Shown piece after piece: positions 1-6,944 of a DNA stretch of 64,000 nt. Position 1 is the first letter of the stretch. Each line of letters begins with the position of its first letter. A program made the position numbers and the translations under genes. Source of the stretch: Halopenitus salinus. GTDB taxonomy: Archaea; Halobacteriota; Halobacteria; Halobacteriales; Haloferacaceae. The notes beneath the pieces were generated by a model. It worked only from the letters and a program-made list of their open reading frames with translations, was not told the origin of the DNA and made no database searches. The stretch spans positions 263,857-327,856 of the forward strand of contig NZ_JBHSXL010000002.1 in assembly GCF_042662125.1 (NCBI RefSeq). The letters are read 5' to 3'.

Positions 1-39
1 CATTTCACCGTCGCCGCCGGCGTCGCTGTCAGTGCTCAT
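1..39 (-). CDS. Start of a gene running off the left edge
   Basis: Only the first 13 codons are inside the window, reading MSTDSDAGGDGEM on the minus strand from an ATG at 39. The Asp/Gly/Ser-rich start is typical of a haloarchaeal protein. Its function cannot be judged. It lies 20 bases downstream of the stop of the next minus-strand gene, so the two may be co-transcribed. Confidence 0.4.
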   Translation of the reverse strand, partial: MSTDSDAGGDGEM

Positions 40-58
40 ATGCTGTGATACGCCTGTA

Positions 59-268
59 TCACGTAAGTAGCTTCGGTTGGATACGCAGACTGTGATTGAC
101 GAGGTCCAGACTGCGCTCGAGGGAGAGTCGACGATGCTCCGAGAGGTTCAGGACGACGGCTTGGCCGTCGACGCGGAAGCCGACGTATTCGACTGCGTCT
201 CGGTGAGCCTGACCTGGCGATGCGACTGGAACCGATTCCGAACTGGCCATAGGTACATTCCCGTTCAT
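59..268 (-). CDS. Small hypothetical protein with hairpin leader
   Basis: A 69-residue protein that I do not recognise. The start at 268 (MNGNVPMASSE) is chosen because it follows the hairpin leader at 293-323; an internal ATG at residue 7 is an alternative. The middle reads as a compact beta-type stretch (YVGFRVDGQAVVLNLSEH) followed by a short helix. The reading frame has haloarchaeal third-position bias. It has the same leader type as many other minus-strand genes here, which is the best evidence that it is expressed. Function unknown. Confidence 0.5.
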   Translation of the reverse strand: MNGNVPMASSESVPVASPGQAHRDAVEYVGFRVDGQAVVLNLSEHRRLSLERSLDLVNHSLRIQPKLLT

Positions 269-292
269 CGTTGCTCGCGGGCGGTTCGGTGA

Positions 293-323
293 CCCCCGCA
301 CCCCTCTCAGGGGTTCAACAAAC
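293..323 (-). promoter_or_regulatory. Leader hairpin element (copy 1)
   Basis: Read on the minus strand: T-rich tract (TTTGTTG), C-rich arm, short GAGA-type loop, GGGGTG arm, then a second G run. It ends 25 bases before the start of the gene at 59-268. This is one of at least fifteen similar leaders in the window, all on the minus strand. Confidence 0.55.
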
Positions 324-385
324 AGGACGGCGCTGCGTTCGGCAACGTATTTGGCAGTTGCAACGTACTGTCCACATAATTGAGG

Positions 386-1750
386 ATGGCTGTACTGGAC
401 GATCTCTCGGGGTTCGAGTTCGAGGACGTGATGGAGGACGTGTTCCGGAACCTCGGCTACGAGAACGTCCGCCAGGCCGACCGCACGGCTGACGAGGGTC
501 GCGACGTCATTATGGAGGAGGTCGTCGACGGCACGCGGCGCGCGATCATCGTCGAGTGCAAGCACACGGGGACGGTCGGGCGGCCGGTCGTCCAGAAGCT
601 CCACTCCGCCATCGCGACATTCGATTTCGACGGCCCCAAACGCGGAATGGTCGTCACGACCGGCCGGTTCACGAATCCCGCTCAGGAGTACGCCGATCGC
701 CTCCAGCAGAACGACGACCCGCACCCAATCGAGTTGCTCGACGGCGAGGACCTCCGAGAGATCGCCGACGAGATCGGCCTCGACCTCTACAACGGTCGCA
801 TCGAGATTCTCTGCGACGAGACCCTGCGCCCGTACGATCCGGCCGCCGACGTCGACGCCGCCGTCGCGGAGGCATTCCGCGACATCGAGAACATCGAAGC
901 CGCCGACCTCTCAGACCCACACTCATCGGTGACGTTCCGCCCGGTGGTCGCTGTCACCGCGGACACGAACGCCGTCTTCGAGACGTCGGTGGGCGTCATC
1001 CACCGGATCAACGACCGGACGCGATTCGTTGCCCACGCCGAACGCGGGCAGCCGCAGGTCGTCGATGAGGACGTCGGGACGCTGGTCACCGAGAACCTCC
1101 ACGCGACGGTCGACCTCGACACCGCGCAGTTCGGAGAGGTGTTCGACGACGTCGAGGAGCGCCGGTTCGGGCAGACCCAGACGGAGTACAAGGACTGGGC
1201 CGTCGAGCGGCTCCAGGAGCACCACACAACGACGGTGACCTACACCGGCGACAACAACGTCACGTACAACAAGACTTGCGAGCCGAACCGCTCGGACATC
1301 TCCGTCCAGTCGATTGAGCCGGTGTACCTCCCCGAAGTTCGGCACACCACCGACATCCAGGAGTACACCTACCCCTACGAGTACTACGCGGCAGGCCCGT
1401 CAAGAGTGACAGCCGAGGACGGCATCCACCGCTGCGTTTATTGTGACACGAGCGGCGGCGACGAGACGTACACCTACTGTCCGAACTGCGGGGCCATCGC
1501 CTGCTCCAGCCACACCAAAACGGAGCGGCTGGAAGGCGAACCGGTCTGTACGGGCTGTCCCGTGACGGAACGGTTCGCGCTGAAGACGAAGTACTTCTAC
1601 GACGAGGAGAACCTCGAAGCGTTCCGCGAGGAGTACGCCGCGATGCCGATCCATGAGAAGGTGATGGAAAACAAGTGGCTGGCCGGGGGAAGCGTTGTCG
1701 CGACGCTGCTGGTCGTCGTCGGACTACTCGTCATCGGCGGCATCATCTGA
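386..1750 (+). CDS. Mrr-like restriction endonuclease-fold protein with zinc ribbon and C-terminal membrane segment
   Basis: 454 residues from the ATG at 386; a TTG at 380 would add two residues. Residues about 5-110 match the restriction-endonuclease (Mrr_cat) fold: an EGRDV motif followed by IIVECKH, giving the D...ExK catalytic pattern, then a helix with a QKLHSA motif. Residues about 350-400 contain paired cysteines (CVYC, CPNC, and a later C-H-C group) consistent with zinc ribbons. The last 22 residues form one hydrophobic helix (WLAGGSVVATLLVVV...). It probably cleaves or binds DNA, possibly as a membrane-anchored defence nuclease; the role is inferred. It stands alone, convergent with the next gene 14 bases away. 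Confidence 0.75.
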   Translation: MAVLDDLSGFEFEDVMEDVFRNLGYENVRQADRTADEGRDVIMEEVVDGTRRAIIVECKHTGTVGRPVVQKLHSAIATFDFDGPKRGMVVTTGRFTNPAQEYADRLQQNDDPHPIELLDGEDLREIADEIGLDLYNGRIEILCDETLRPYDPAADVDAAVAEAFRDIENIEAADLSDPHSSVTFRPVVAVTADTNAVFETSVGVIHRINDRTRFVAHAERGQPQVVDEDVGTLVTENLHATVDLDTAQFGEVFDDVEERRFGQTQTEYKDWAVERLQEHHTTTVTYTGDNNVTYNKTCEPNRSDISVQSIEPVYLPEVRHTTDIQEYTYPYEYYAAGPSRVTAEDGIHRCVYCDTSGGDETYTYCPNCGAIACSSHTKTERLEGEPVCTGCPVTERFALKTKYFYDEENLEAFREEYAAMPIHEKVMENKWLAGGSVVATLLVVVGLLVIGGII

Positions 1751-1763
1751 GCGGGCTAAGCGT

Positions 1764-2336
1764 TCACGCCGGCTCAGCGACCAGCTCTTCGAGCGCGTGC
1801 TCAAGCGGGCCGTGGAACTGCCAGCTGGCCCGCTCGAAGGCGTCCTCGGTCGGACCATCCCACCGGGGGAACGCGGAATGACCACTCACCTTGACCGTCC
1901 ACTCGGACGGCTCCTCGAATGGGTTCCGGGTCGGGAGTTCAACGACGTAGAGGTACTCTTCGTCGCCGTGGATGCCGTCGGCCGGATTCTCGACGCCGTG
2001 TCCGAGCAGAAACATCGGCTGGTTGAGGTGCTCCATATTGTCCGGATCGAGGAGATCCGAGGGTTGGTCAGCGTGGATGCTCCGATCACGCCCTTCGTCC
2101 ACGTAGAGGGTCATCGTCGAGAGTGTGTCGAGGAACAGGAACTGGGCAGCGGCGTACGCAGGCCCGCGCTCTGTTCGTGTCTCGTCGAGCAGCTGCTTCA
2201 GCTGATTAAGGTCACGGAGGACGCTATCGGGATACCCGTCCGAGTGTCGGTAGATTTGTGCGATGCGGTCGGTATCGGACTGTTCGCCTGCGGTCTCGCT
2301 CCGTTGGATGAATCGGAGTTGACTTCGTGTCGACAT
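1764..2336 (-). CDS. Hypothetical haloarchaeal protein
   Basis: 190 residues, acidic, no recognised domain. It begins MSTRSQLRFIQRSETAGEQ and has a helical first half and a central EEYLYVVELPTRNPFEE strand region. No membrane segment or cysteine motif. The start at 2336 is supported by the hairpin leader immediately upstream (2345-2387), of the family shared by many plasmid-type genes here. It is convergent with the Mrr-like gene. Function unknown. Confidence 0.65.
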   Translation of the reverse strand: MSTRSQLRFIQRSETAGEQSDTDRIAQIYRHSDGYPDSVLRDLNQLKQLLDETRTERGPAYAAAQFLFLDTLSTMTLYVDEGRDRSIHADQPSDLLDPDNMEHLNQPMFLLGHGVENPADGIHGDEEYLYVVELPTRNPFEEPSEWTVKVSGHSAFPRWDGPTEDAFERASWQFHGPLEHALEELVAEPA

Positions 2337-2344
2337 CGATCACC

Positions 2345-2387
2345 GCCGGCGCGTGTGCGCCGGCACCCATCGCCGGCGCAGAAACAA
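2345..2387 (-). promoter_or_regulatory. Leader hairpin element (copy 2), double hairpin
   Basis: On the minus strand: TTGTTTC tract, then GCGCCGGC arm, ATGGGT loop and GCCGGCGC arm. The second arm can alternatively pair with a further downstream arm (GCGCCGGC / GCCGGCGC with a 4-base loop), giving two mutually exclusive stems directly before the start codon at 2336. Confidence 0.55.
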
Positions 2388-2543
2388 CCTCTCCTGAATC
2401 GAGTGGGGTTTCTGGGATCTCGACGAATGGCTGAAACTGAGAAACTTAAACCCGGTTAAAAACGGATTCCGAAATTCGCAAGATGGCAGTCGGGTGGGGT
2501 CCTTGCTCGGAAACTGATGCTGTTCCAGCCCAAAGGTATGCGT

Positions 2544-3407
2544 ATGTCATCGGAGTCTGAGAGGGGCTCACCACTCCCCGATCCGGATGAGATTGCCAGG
2601 CGGGCCGAACGGCAGCGTAGTCTGTACGAGGAGGCCGCCGAGAATCCAGACCGGGTGGTGCCAGCGATGTTCATCGAGGACTGCGCCCGGTGCGAAACGC
2701 TCGCCGATAAGCGGCGTCGTGAGGGCTTCTATAAACACTTCTATCGGACACTCCCTGACCGAGAGACAGCGAAGCTGTCCAGCGACGATCTCCCCGAGGA
2801 GATTCAGTCTGCTGCGCCCGTCCATCGTGCAATTGATGATACGACTCTCGAGGACGAGAGCGCGGACGTGGCCTCCGTTTCGGAGCTGTGGGAGCAGATC
2901 GGTACTGGTGAGCACCCGGGCAAGCTGTGTCAAACTCCACTGGTCCACTATATCGACCGTGAGGACTGCTATATCCACGCAGAACCAACGCGGGTCGGCT
3001 TCAGCTATGGCCTCCCCGTATTCGTGTATAAACGCCGGCAATCGGACAACCACTACGGAGTCTTCTTCTCCAGTGAGAAGGCGTATCTGTGGCTCTGTGG
3101 GTGGATTCTGCACGCCAACGGATTCTTCGACCCGAAAGAGTTCATCCCATCACTCTACTTCTTGAAGGCCTCGGACCCATCCACAGTTGCTCCTGAGCTG
3201 GTGTCCAAAACAGAAGATCTCGTGTTTCGTAACGGATTCCCCGGCGTAGACGCGCCCGAAATCACAGACCTGCCGGACGGGGCCAATCTGTACCAATTCC
3301 CGTACAGCAAGGACACGTATGCGGATCAGTTTGCTCGATGGCGCCGTCTCTACTTCGACGAGCGAACCCCTCGTGGATGCGGGTCCTGCGACGTGTGTCG
3401 GGCGTAA
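2544..3407 (+). CDS. Hypothetical protein with terminal cysteine cluster
   Basis: 287 residues from the ATG at 2544 (MSSESERGS); ATGs at 2538 and 2517 are possible. No family recognised. Cysteines sit near residue 48 (CARC) and at the C terminus (CGSCDVC), a possible metal or Fe-S site. A central region (HYIDREDCYIH... VGFSYGLPVFVYKRR) and a Trp-rich segment (YLWLCGWILHANGFF) suggest a globular enzyme-like fold. It is transcribed opposite to most neighbours and has no hairpin leader. Function unknown. Confidence 0.65.
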   Translation: MSSESERGSPLPDPDEIARRAERQRSLYEEAAENPDRVVPAMFIEDCARCETLADKRRREGFYKHFYRTLPDRETAKLSSDDLPEEIQSAAPVHRAIDDTTLEDESADVASVSELWEQIGTGEHPGKLCQTPLVHYIDREDCYIHAEPTRVGFSYGLPVFVYKRRQSDNHYGVFFSSEKAYLWLCGWILHANGFFDPKEFIPSLYFLKASDPSTVAPELVSKTEDLVFRNGFPGVDAPEITDLPDGANLYQFPYSKDTYADQFARWRRLYFDERTPRGCGSCDVCRA

Positions 3408-3429
3408 ATTCACCGCCCTAACGCGTGCT

Positions 3430-3825
3430 CTACGCTAGGTGCGACACCTCTGATGGTTCTTCGACGTCGTCGAACTCGCCGCGCTCGACAGGCTCCCAGT
3501 CCTCACCTGGCTCCGGACTCCACCAGTCGACCTCGTAGGCGCCCGGTGCGCCGAGGATCTTCACGCGCGCCGACCCATCAGGCAGGTCGCGGCGCAGTTT
3601 TTCGTCGACGTGGAGGTTCCAGGTCGTGGTAGAATCGAAGCAGGCGAGCACGGCCTCCTCGTAGCCGCGCGTCTCGCGGGATTCTTGGAGTTCGACCTGG
3701 GTGTTGCAGTTCTTGCAGAACACCCCCTCGAACGGGATGTGAGTGAAGACCTCCTGCCCGCAGACGGGACACCAGAGGAACTCGAACAGTGCCTCGCTGT
3801 GTCGGTCAAGTACTTCGAGACTCAT
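3430..3825 (-). CDS. Conserved haloarchaeal plasmid zinc-ribbon protein (DUF7567-like)
   Basis: 131 residues from the ATG at 3825 (MSLEVLDRHSEALFEF). A zinc ribbon is visible near residues 19-40: CPVC, 18 residues, CKNC. The rest is beta-rich and acidic. I recall this as a widespread haloarchaeal plasmid family near DUF7567, but I could not check this. It is the third gene of a minus-strand operon with 3899-4264 and 4268-4759. Despite lying in the operon it has its own 70-base structured leader (3847-3878). Function unknown; possibly nucleic-acid binding. Confidence 0.65.
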   Translation of the reverse strand: MSLEVLDRHSEALFEFLWCPVCGQEVFTHIPFEGVFCKNCNTQVELQESRETRGYEEAVLACFDSTTTWNLHVDEKLRRDLPDGSARVKILGAPGAYEVDWWSPEPGEDWEPVERGEFDDVEEPSEVSHLA

Positions 3826-3846
3826 TGGTTGACTCACCCGGTCGTA

Positions 3847-3878
3847 CCGGGCCACCACCTCGTGCCCGGCCGAAAAAC
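3847..3878 (-). promoter_or_regulatory. Leader hairpin element inside operon (copy 3)
   Basis: On the minus strand: TTTTTCGG, a CCGGGC arm, an ACGAGGTGGT loop and a GCCCGG arm, followed by a second small stem and a GGGTGAG that could serve as ribosome-binding site for the start at 3825. It lies between two genes of an operon, so it may act on translation or as an internal promoter. Confidence 0.45.
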
Positions 3879-3898
3879 AGCGCCCACCGCTCACTCAC

Positions 3899-4264
3899 TC
3901 ACCGTTCGGCGCCGTAGACGATGCGTGAGGGGGCTTCGTACCCACAGTCGGGGCAGTCGTACCATCGCTGGATTTTCGCCCCGTCTGCTGCCTTCTCGCC
4001 GACGCGAACGTCGTCGTTCGGACACTCCGGACAGCTGAGTTCCGGGGTGGGCCGCTCCCGGAGTTCGTCACGGAACGACTTCGCATCCTTCGTCTCGTAT
4101 CCTCGCGACCAGACGGGGTAGCCGTCGACGAGAATCACCCCGCGCCACGTGTACCGGTAGGAATCCGGCGTTCGATGCAGGACGGCTCGCGCACCGGTCT
4201 CGGTGTTCCGATACGCGAGTGTCGGCGAGCGGCTCTCGCGTCGCCAGTTGGTGATGGGAGGCAT
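3899..4264 (-). CDS. Conserved haloarchaeal plasmid zinc-ribbon protein (DUF7568-like)
   Basis: 121 residues (MPPITNWRRESRSPTLAYRN). The N-terminal two thirds is beta-rich (AVLHRTPDSYRYTWRGVILV). The C-terminal third holds a zinc ribbon, CPECPNDDV...CPDCGYEAPS. The start is 3 bases after the stop of 4268-4759, so translation is probably coupled. I recall this as a haloarchaeal plasmid family close to DUF7568; unverified. Likely a nucleic-acid- or protein-binding accessory factor. Confidence 0.65.
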   Translation of the reverse strand: MPPITNWRRESRSPTLAYRNTETGARAVLHRTPDSYRYTWRGVILVDGYPVWSRGYETKDAKSFRDELRERPTPELSCPECPNDDVRVGEKAADGAKIQRWYDCPDCGYEAPSRIVYGAER

Positions 4265-4267
4265 TAT

Positions 4268-4759
4268 TCAGAAGTGGACGTCAGCGGGTACGATCCAGAG
4301 CTCTTCACTCTCCTCGAGGAGTCGATCCAGTTGTCCACGGTGGCGAATGCCGGTTCCGTGTTCGGTGTACAGGAAGATCGTCGGGCCGTCGTACGCACCA
4401 ACCTTGTGGAAGGCGTGCCGGGCGAGGTCCTCGTCGCGCATGATCTCCTCGTCGGAGAGCTCCTCGATGGCCTCTTTCACCCGGTCGAGATTACGCTCGA
4501 ATTCCTCTTTCGTCGCCTCCCAGCCACGCTCGAGCAGGTCTTCGCCGTCATCGGAGTCGACGGGGGCTGCCGTCGGCAACTCCCCCCATCGGGCCGAGCC
4601 AGCGACCCTCGTGTCCTCCTCGTCGAAGGCGACAAAGTAATCAAATACAGCACCGGATTGGGGCTCAGCGCCGACCAACTGCCTGAATACTGACTTCCCT
4701 GCAGCCAATGCTTCGTCTTCTGTCGATGCCTCTACGAGGGCGTAAATGACCAAATGCAT
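4268..4759 (-). CDS. Hypothetical operon leader protein, intact paralogue of the truncated copy at 6423
   Basis: 163 residues (MHLVIYALVEASTEDEALAAG). The N terminus is a ferredoxin-like beta-alpha start; the middle is a long acidic helix, and the C terminus (YDGPTIFLYTEHGTGI...LWIVPADVHF) ends in strands. First gene of a three-gene minus-strand operon. A GAGGTG ribosome-binding site precedes the start and the hairpin leader is at 4803-4837. A second copy at 6423-6632 is broken after residue 40. Function unknown. Confidence 0.7.
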   Translation of the reverse strand: MHLVIYALVEASTEDEALAAGKSVFRQLVGAEPQSGAVFDYFVAFDEEDTRVAGSARWGELPTAAPVDSDDGEDLLERGWEATKEEFERNLDRVKEAIEELSDEEIMRDEDLARHAFHKVGAYDGPTIFLYTEHGTGIRHRGQLDRLLEESEELWIVPADVHF

Positions 4760-4802
4760 CTAAACCACCTCAGCGCCCGTGGGCTAACCGCTACTTGACC
4801 CA

Positions 4803-4837
4803 ACGCGCGCCGCTCTCTCACCGGCGCGAACAAACAA
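4803..4837 (-). promoter_or_regulatory. Leader hairpin element (copy 4)
   Basis: On the minus strand: TTTGTTTGTT, CGCGCCGG arm, TGAGAGAG loop, CGGCGCGCG arm; 44 bases upstream of the start at 4759. It drives the three-gene operon 3430-4759. Confidence 0.55.
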
Positions 4838-4976
4838 ATCCTGACTGGTACTCTTAGTACAGCTCAACTTCATAGAGAAATCGTCTTTTACTGCTCAGCT
4901 CGTCAAACGTCACATATTGACGTCCACCTCGAAACGAGGTTCCTCCACGCTGGATACGGCGTTCCACGGGAGTGAC

Positions 4977-6275
4977 TTACGGGTTTGTGCGCTGTTCGTT
5001 GGGATTTGTCCCGATCTCGGGGGCGTCTGTGGTCGAACGCCACTCGTGGTTGTCCCACTGGAACCGCACGGGCCGCGCCATCGGCCTGACTTGCTGCTCG
5101 GTGATCCGCCGCAGGAACGTCTCTGCGGCTGTGAGATCGGCGTGTCCCTCGAACCCGCAGGGGCAGGTCAGGGTCTCTCGATGTCGAACTGTCTCGGCTT
5201 GCTCCCCGCATTCCGGACACGTCTGACTCGTCCATGCCTCGGTCTTCTCCGCTACCTCGATTCCATACTCCTCACAGACGGACCGCAGCTGATCGACGAA
5301 CTGCTTGAACGCCCAAAAGTTCTCCAGCTTCTCGTTGATTTCAGGGGATGGTTGGATTTCGATGACGCCGGTGAGGTCGCCAATGTACACCGTTGCGATC
5401 CCCTCGTCGTGTAATCGTTCAACAAGGTCACGGATGAGGGCCTTCTGGGCATGGGTCCGCCGGCGGGAGCGTTTGCGGTAGAGCCGGCGGATTCGTTGGC
5501 TCGTGTCCCGCTCTGGCGGCAGCTTGGACGACAGGCGCGCGATCTCTTCGGTTGTCGAACGGAACTGCTCGAACAGCTCCTCACCGTCGTAGAGGTACCG
5601 TTCCCCTGTCGTGGTCGTACAGGCAACGAGATTGTTGGCACCTAAATCGAGGGCGGCTTCTTCCGAAGCCAGTGGTGAATCCAGTTCCGAGTCGTCGACT
5701 GAGACTGGTTGATATGCTCGATAGGTGCCTTCAACCTCGTCGTATTGAATTTCCAGTCGCCCCTGTTCGCCGGACCACTTCGGATCGCCACGCACCTCCA
5801 GTCGGAGCCGTTCGTAGTACCCCAGTCCATACTTCTCTTTGAGATCCTGGCCGACCGGAATTTCGACCCGGGAGTAGTCGCCCCACTCGATCTCGTACGA
5901 ATCGTTCCGAACGAACAGCCGGAGATCTCGCCCGTCCTCTTGATTCCCCCAGTAGCCCGGTGGGGACGCGTCTTCACCGCTTTCCAATAGCGCGAAAAAC
6001 GACTTCCAGGCGGCGTTGTTCTTTCGTGTCACCGTCTGGACGCCGGCAGCGCCGAGTTGGCCTTTGTACTGTCCGCGAAACTCATTGGTCTCCCAGATGT
6101 TCTCGTCATCGAAGAACCGCTGGCGGCGGGCATAGTTCAGCTCGTTCCAGAAGCTCGCCGTCGCGTCCATGACGTCTTGTAGGAGGGCCTCATCCGACTC
6201 CGAGCGGGGACGCACCTCGAAAGTATTGATCCGTTTCATCGCTTGCTTATTTCCTGCTGGTCGGGTCGCTCTCAT
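4977..6275 (-). CDS. tnpB: TnpB-family RNA-guided nuclease-like protein with altered RuvC-II
   Basis: 432 residues from the ATG at 6275, whose ATGA overlaps the stop of the small frame upstream; the ATG at 6239 (MKRINTFEV) is the alternative and gives 420 residues. RuvC-I is seen as ALDLGANN near residue 206. The zinc ribbon is CPECGEQ...CPCGF, followed by the final Asp in GHADLTAAE. At the RuvC-II position the sequence is VYIGDLTGV, with Gly where the other two TnpBs here have Glu (FEDLTHI and IEDLDGI). It may therefore be a variant with a displaced catalytic Glu, or inactive. No TnpA partner is present. Confidence 0.8.
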   Translation of the reverse strand: MRATRPAGNKQAMKRINTFEVRPRSESDEALLQDVMDATASFWNELNYARRQRFFDDENIWETNEFRGQYKGQLGAAGVQTVTRKNNAAWKSFFALLESGEDASPPGYWGNQEDGRDLRLFVRNDSYEIEWGDYSRVEIPVGQDLKEKYGLGYYERLRLEVRGDPKWSGEQGRLEIQYDEVEGTYRAYQPVSVDDSELDSPLASEEAALDLGANNLVACTTTTGERYLYDGEELFEQFRSTTEEIARLSSKLPPERDTSQRIRRLYRKRSRRRTHAQKALIRDLVERLHDEGIATVYIGDLTGVIEIQPSPEINEKLENFWAFKQFVDQLRSVCEEYGIEVAEKTEAWTSQTCPECGEQAETVRHRETLTCPCGFEGHADLTAAETFLRRITEQQVRPMARPVRFQWDNHEWRSTTDAPEIGTNPNEQRTNP

Positions 6276-6433
6276 CGGCGCGGAATGTAGCCGAACCGTT
6301 CGATCTCGGCGGCCTGTTCTCGGAGAAGCCCGACGAGGACTTGCTCTGGAACGCCTGCCTGTGCTTGTTCGACCAACAGACTCTGAAGTCCCTCACGGTC
6401 GTCCTCGACGGCTTTGAGATCGTTATCGCCCAT
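6272..6433 (-). CDS. Small coupled protein upstream of tnpB
   Basis: 53 residues starting MGDNDLKAVEDDREGLQS and ending RFGYIPRR. It is too short for usual ORF listings but has strong haloarchaeal codon bias and composition, is predicted fully helical, and its TGA overlaps the ATG of the tnpB frame (ATGA at 6275-6272). The overlap implies coupled translation with tnpB. It could be a regulator or accessory of the element. Not recognised as a known family. Confidence 0.45.
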   Translation of the reverse strand: MGDNDLKAVEDDREGLQSLLVEQAQAGVPEQVLVGLLREQAAEIERFGYIPRR

Positions 6434-6632
6434 CGATGCGCTCCCGGGTATCCCCGGTTTCGTATTTGAATGTTGGCGACGCCGTCTGGCTCTGAGAGTT
6501 ACGGTGACTTCGTTCGAAGACGGCGCCGGCGTGTGGGTCCGCGCCGACCAAGCGGTCGAACACCGACTTTCCGGTGGCCAGCGCGTCGTCGTGCGTCGAT
6601 GCCTCTACCAGTGCGTAAATCACCATATGCAT
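6423..6632 (-). pseudogene. Truncated paralogue of the 4268-4759 gene
   Basis: The first 40 residues (MHMVIYALVEASTHDDALAT...) match the intact gene at 4268-4759 almost position for position, up to GAVFE. After about 6513 the frame runs into unrelated DNA of the adjacent tnpB element and stops at 6423. The GAGGTG ribosome-binding site and hairpin leader (6684-6716) are intact. The gene appears to have lost its 3' part through the element or by recombination between the two copies. Confidence 0.7.
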
Positions 6633-6683
6633 CTCGAACACCTCGAAACGCCGACGCACCGGGAATCGTTGCTCGCTCCAGCT

Positions 6684-6716
6684 GCGCCGGCACCCATCGC
6701 CGGCGCGGAATAAACA
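6684..6716 (-). promoter_or_regulatory. Leader hairpin element (copy 5) before truncated gene
   Basis: On the minus strand: TTTATTCC, GCGCCGGC arm, GATGGGT loop, GCCGGCGC arm. The core is nearly identical to copy 2 at 2345-2387 although the genes downstream are unrelated, which suggests the leader is itself a mobile or selected module. Bases 6723-6944 beyond it show no gene. Confidence 0.55.
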
Positions 6717-6944
6717 ACTCTGGCCTCACTCGATCACAGGATATTGTTCGCCCACTCGACGGTGATCGCTACGGCATCGGGTGTGAAAGCTACGATGGTC
6801 ATTTTACCGTTGATTGAACTGGAAACACTCTTGAGATGTATTCACGCACAAAACACGATGTGCCGTTTCAGAGGGCTACGCTAATTCCGAGCGACGGAAT
6901 CGGAAATTCGCGATCTTACTGGTCGAGGAGACACTTTGAAAGCG

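Larger units (their letters stand above)
4904..6512 (-). mobile_element. IS200/IS605-type element, tnpB only
   Basis: The element contains a tnpB-like gene (4977-6275) and a small coupled frame, and no tnpA. The right boundary is inferred from the point, about 6513, where the paralogue at 6423-6632 stops matching the intact gene 4268-4759. The left end is placed near 4904 after a perfect hairpin in tnpB downstream DNA (minus strand ACCTCG-TTT-CGAGGT, about 4929-4943), the position where the guide (omega) RNA end is expected. Both boundaries are estimates. Confidence 0.5.
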
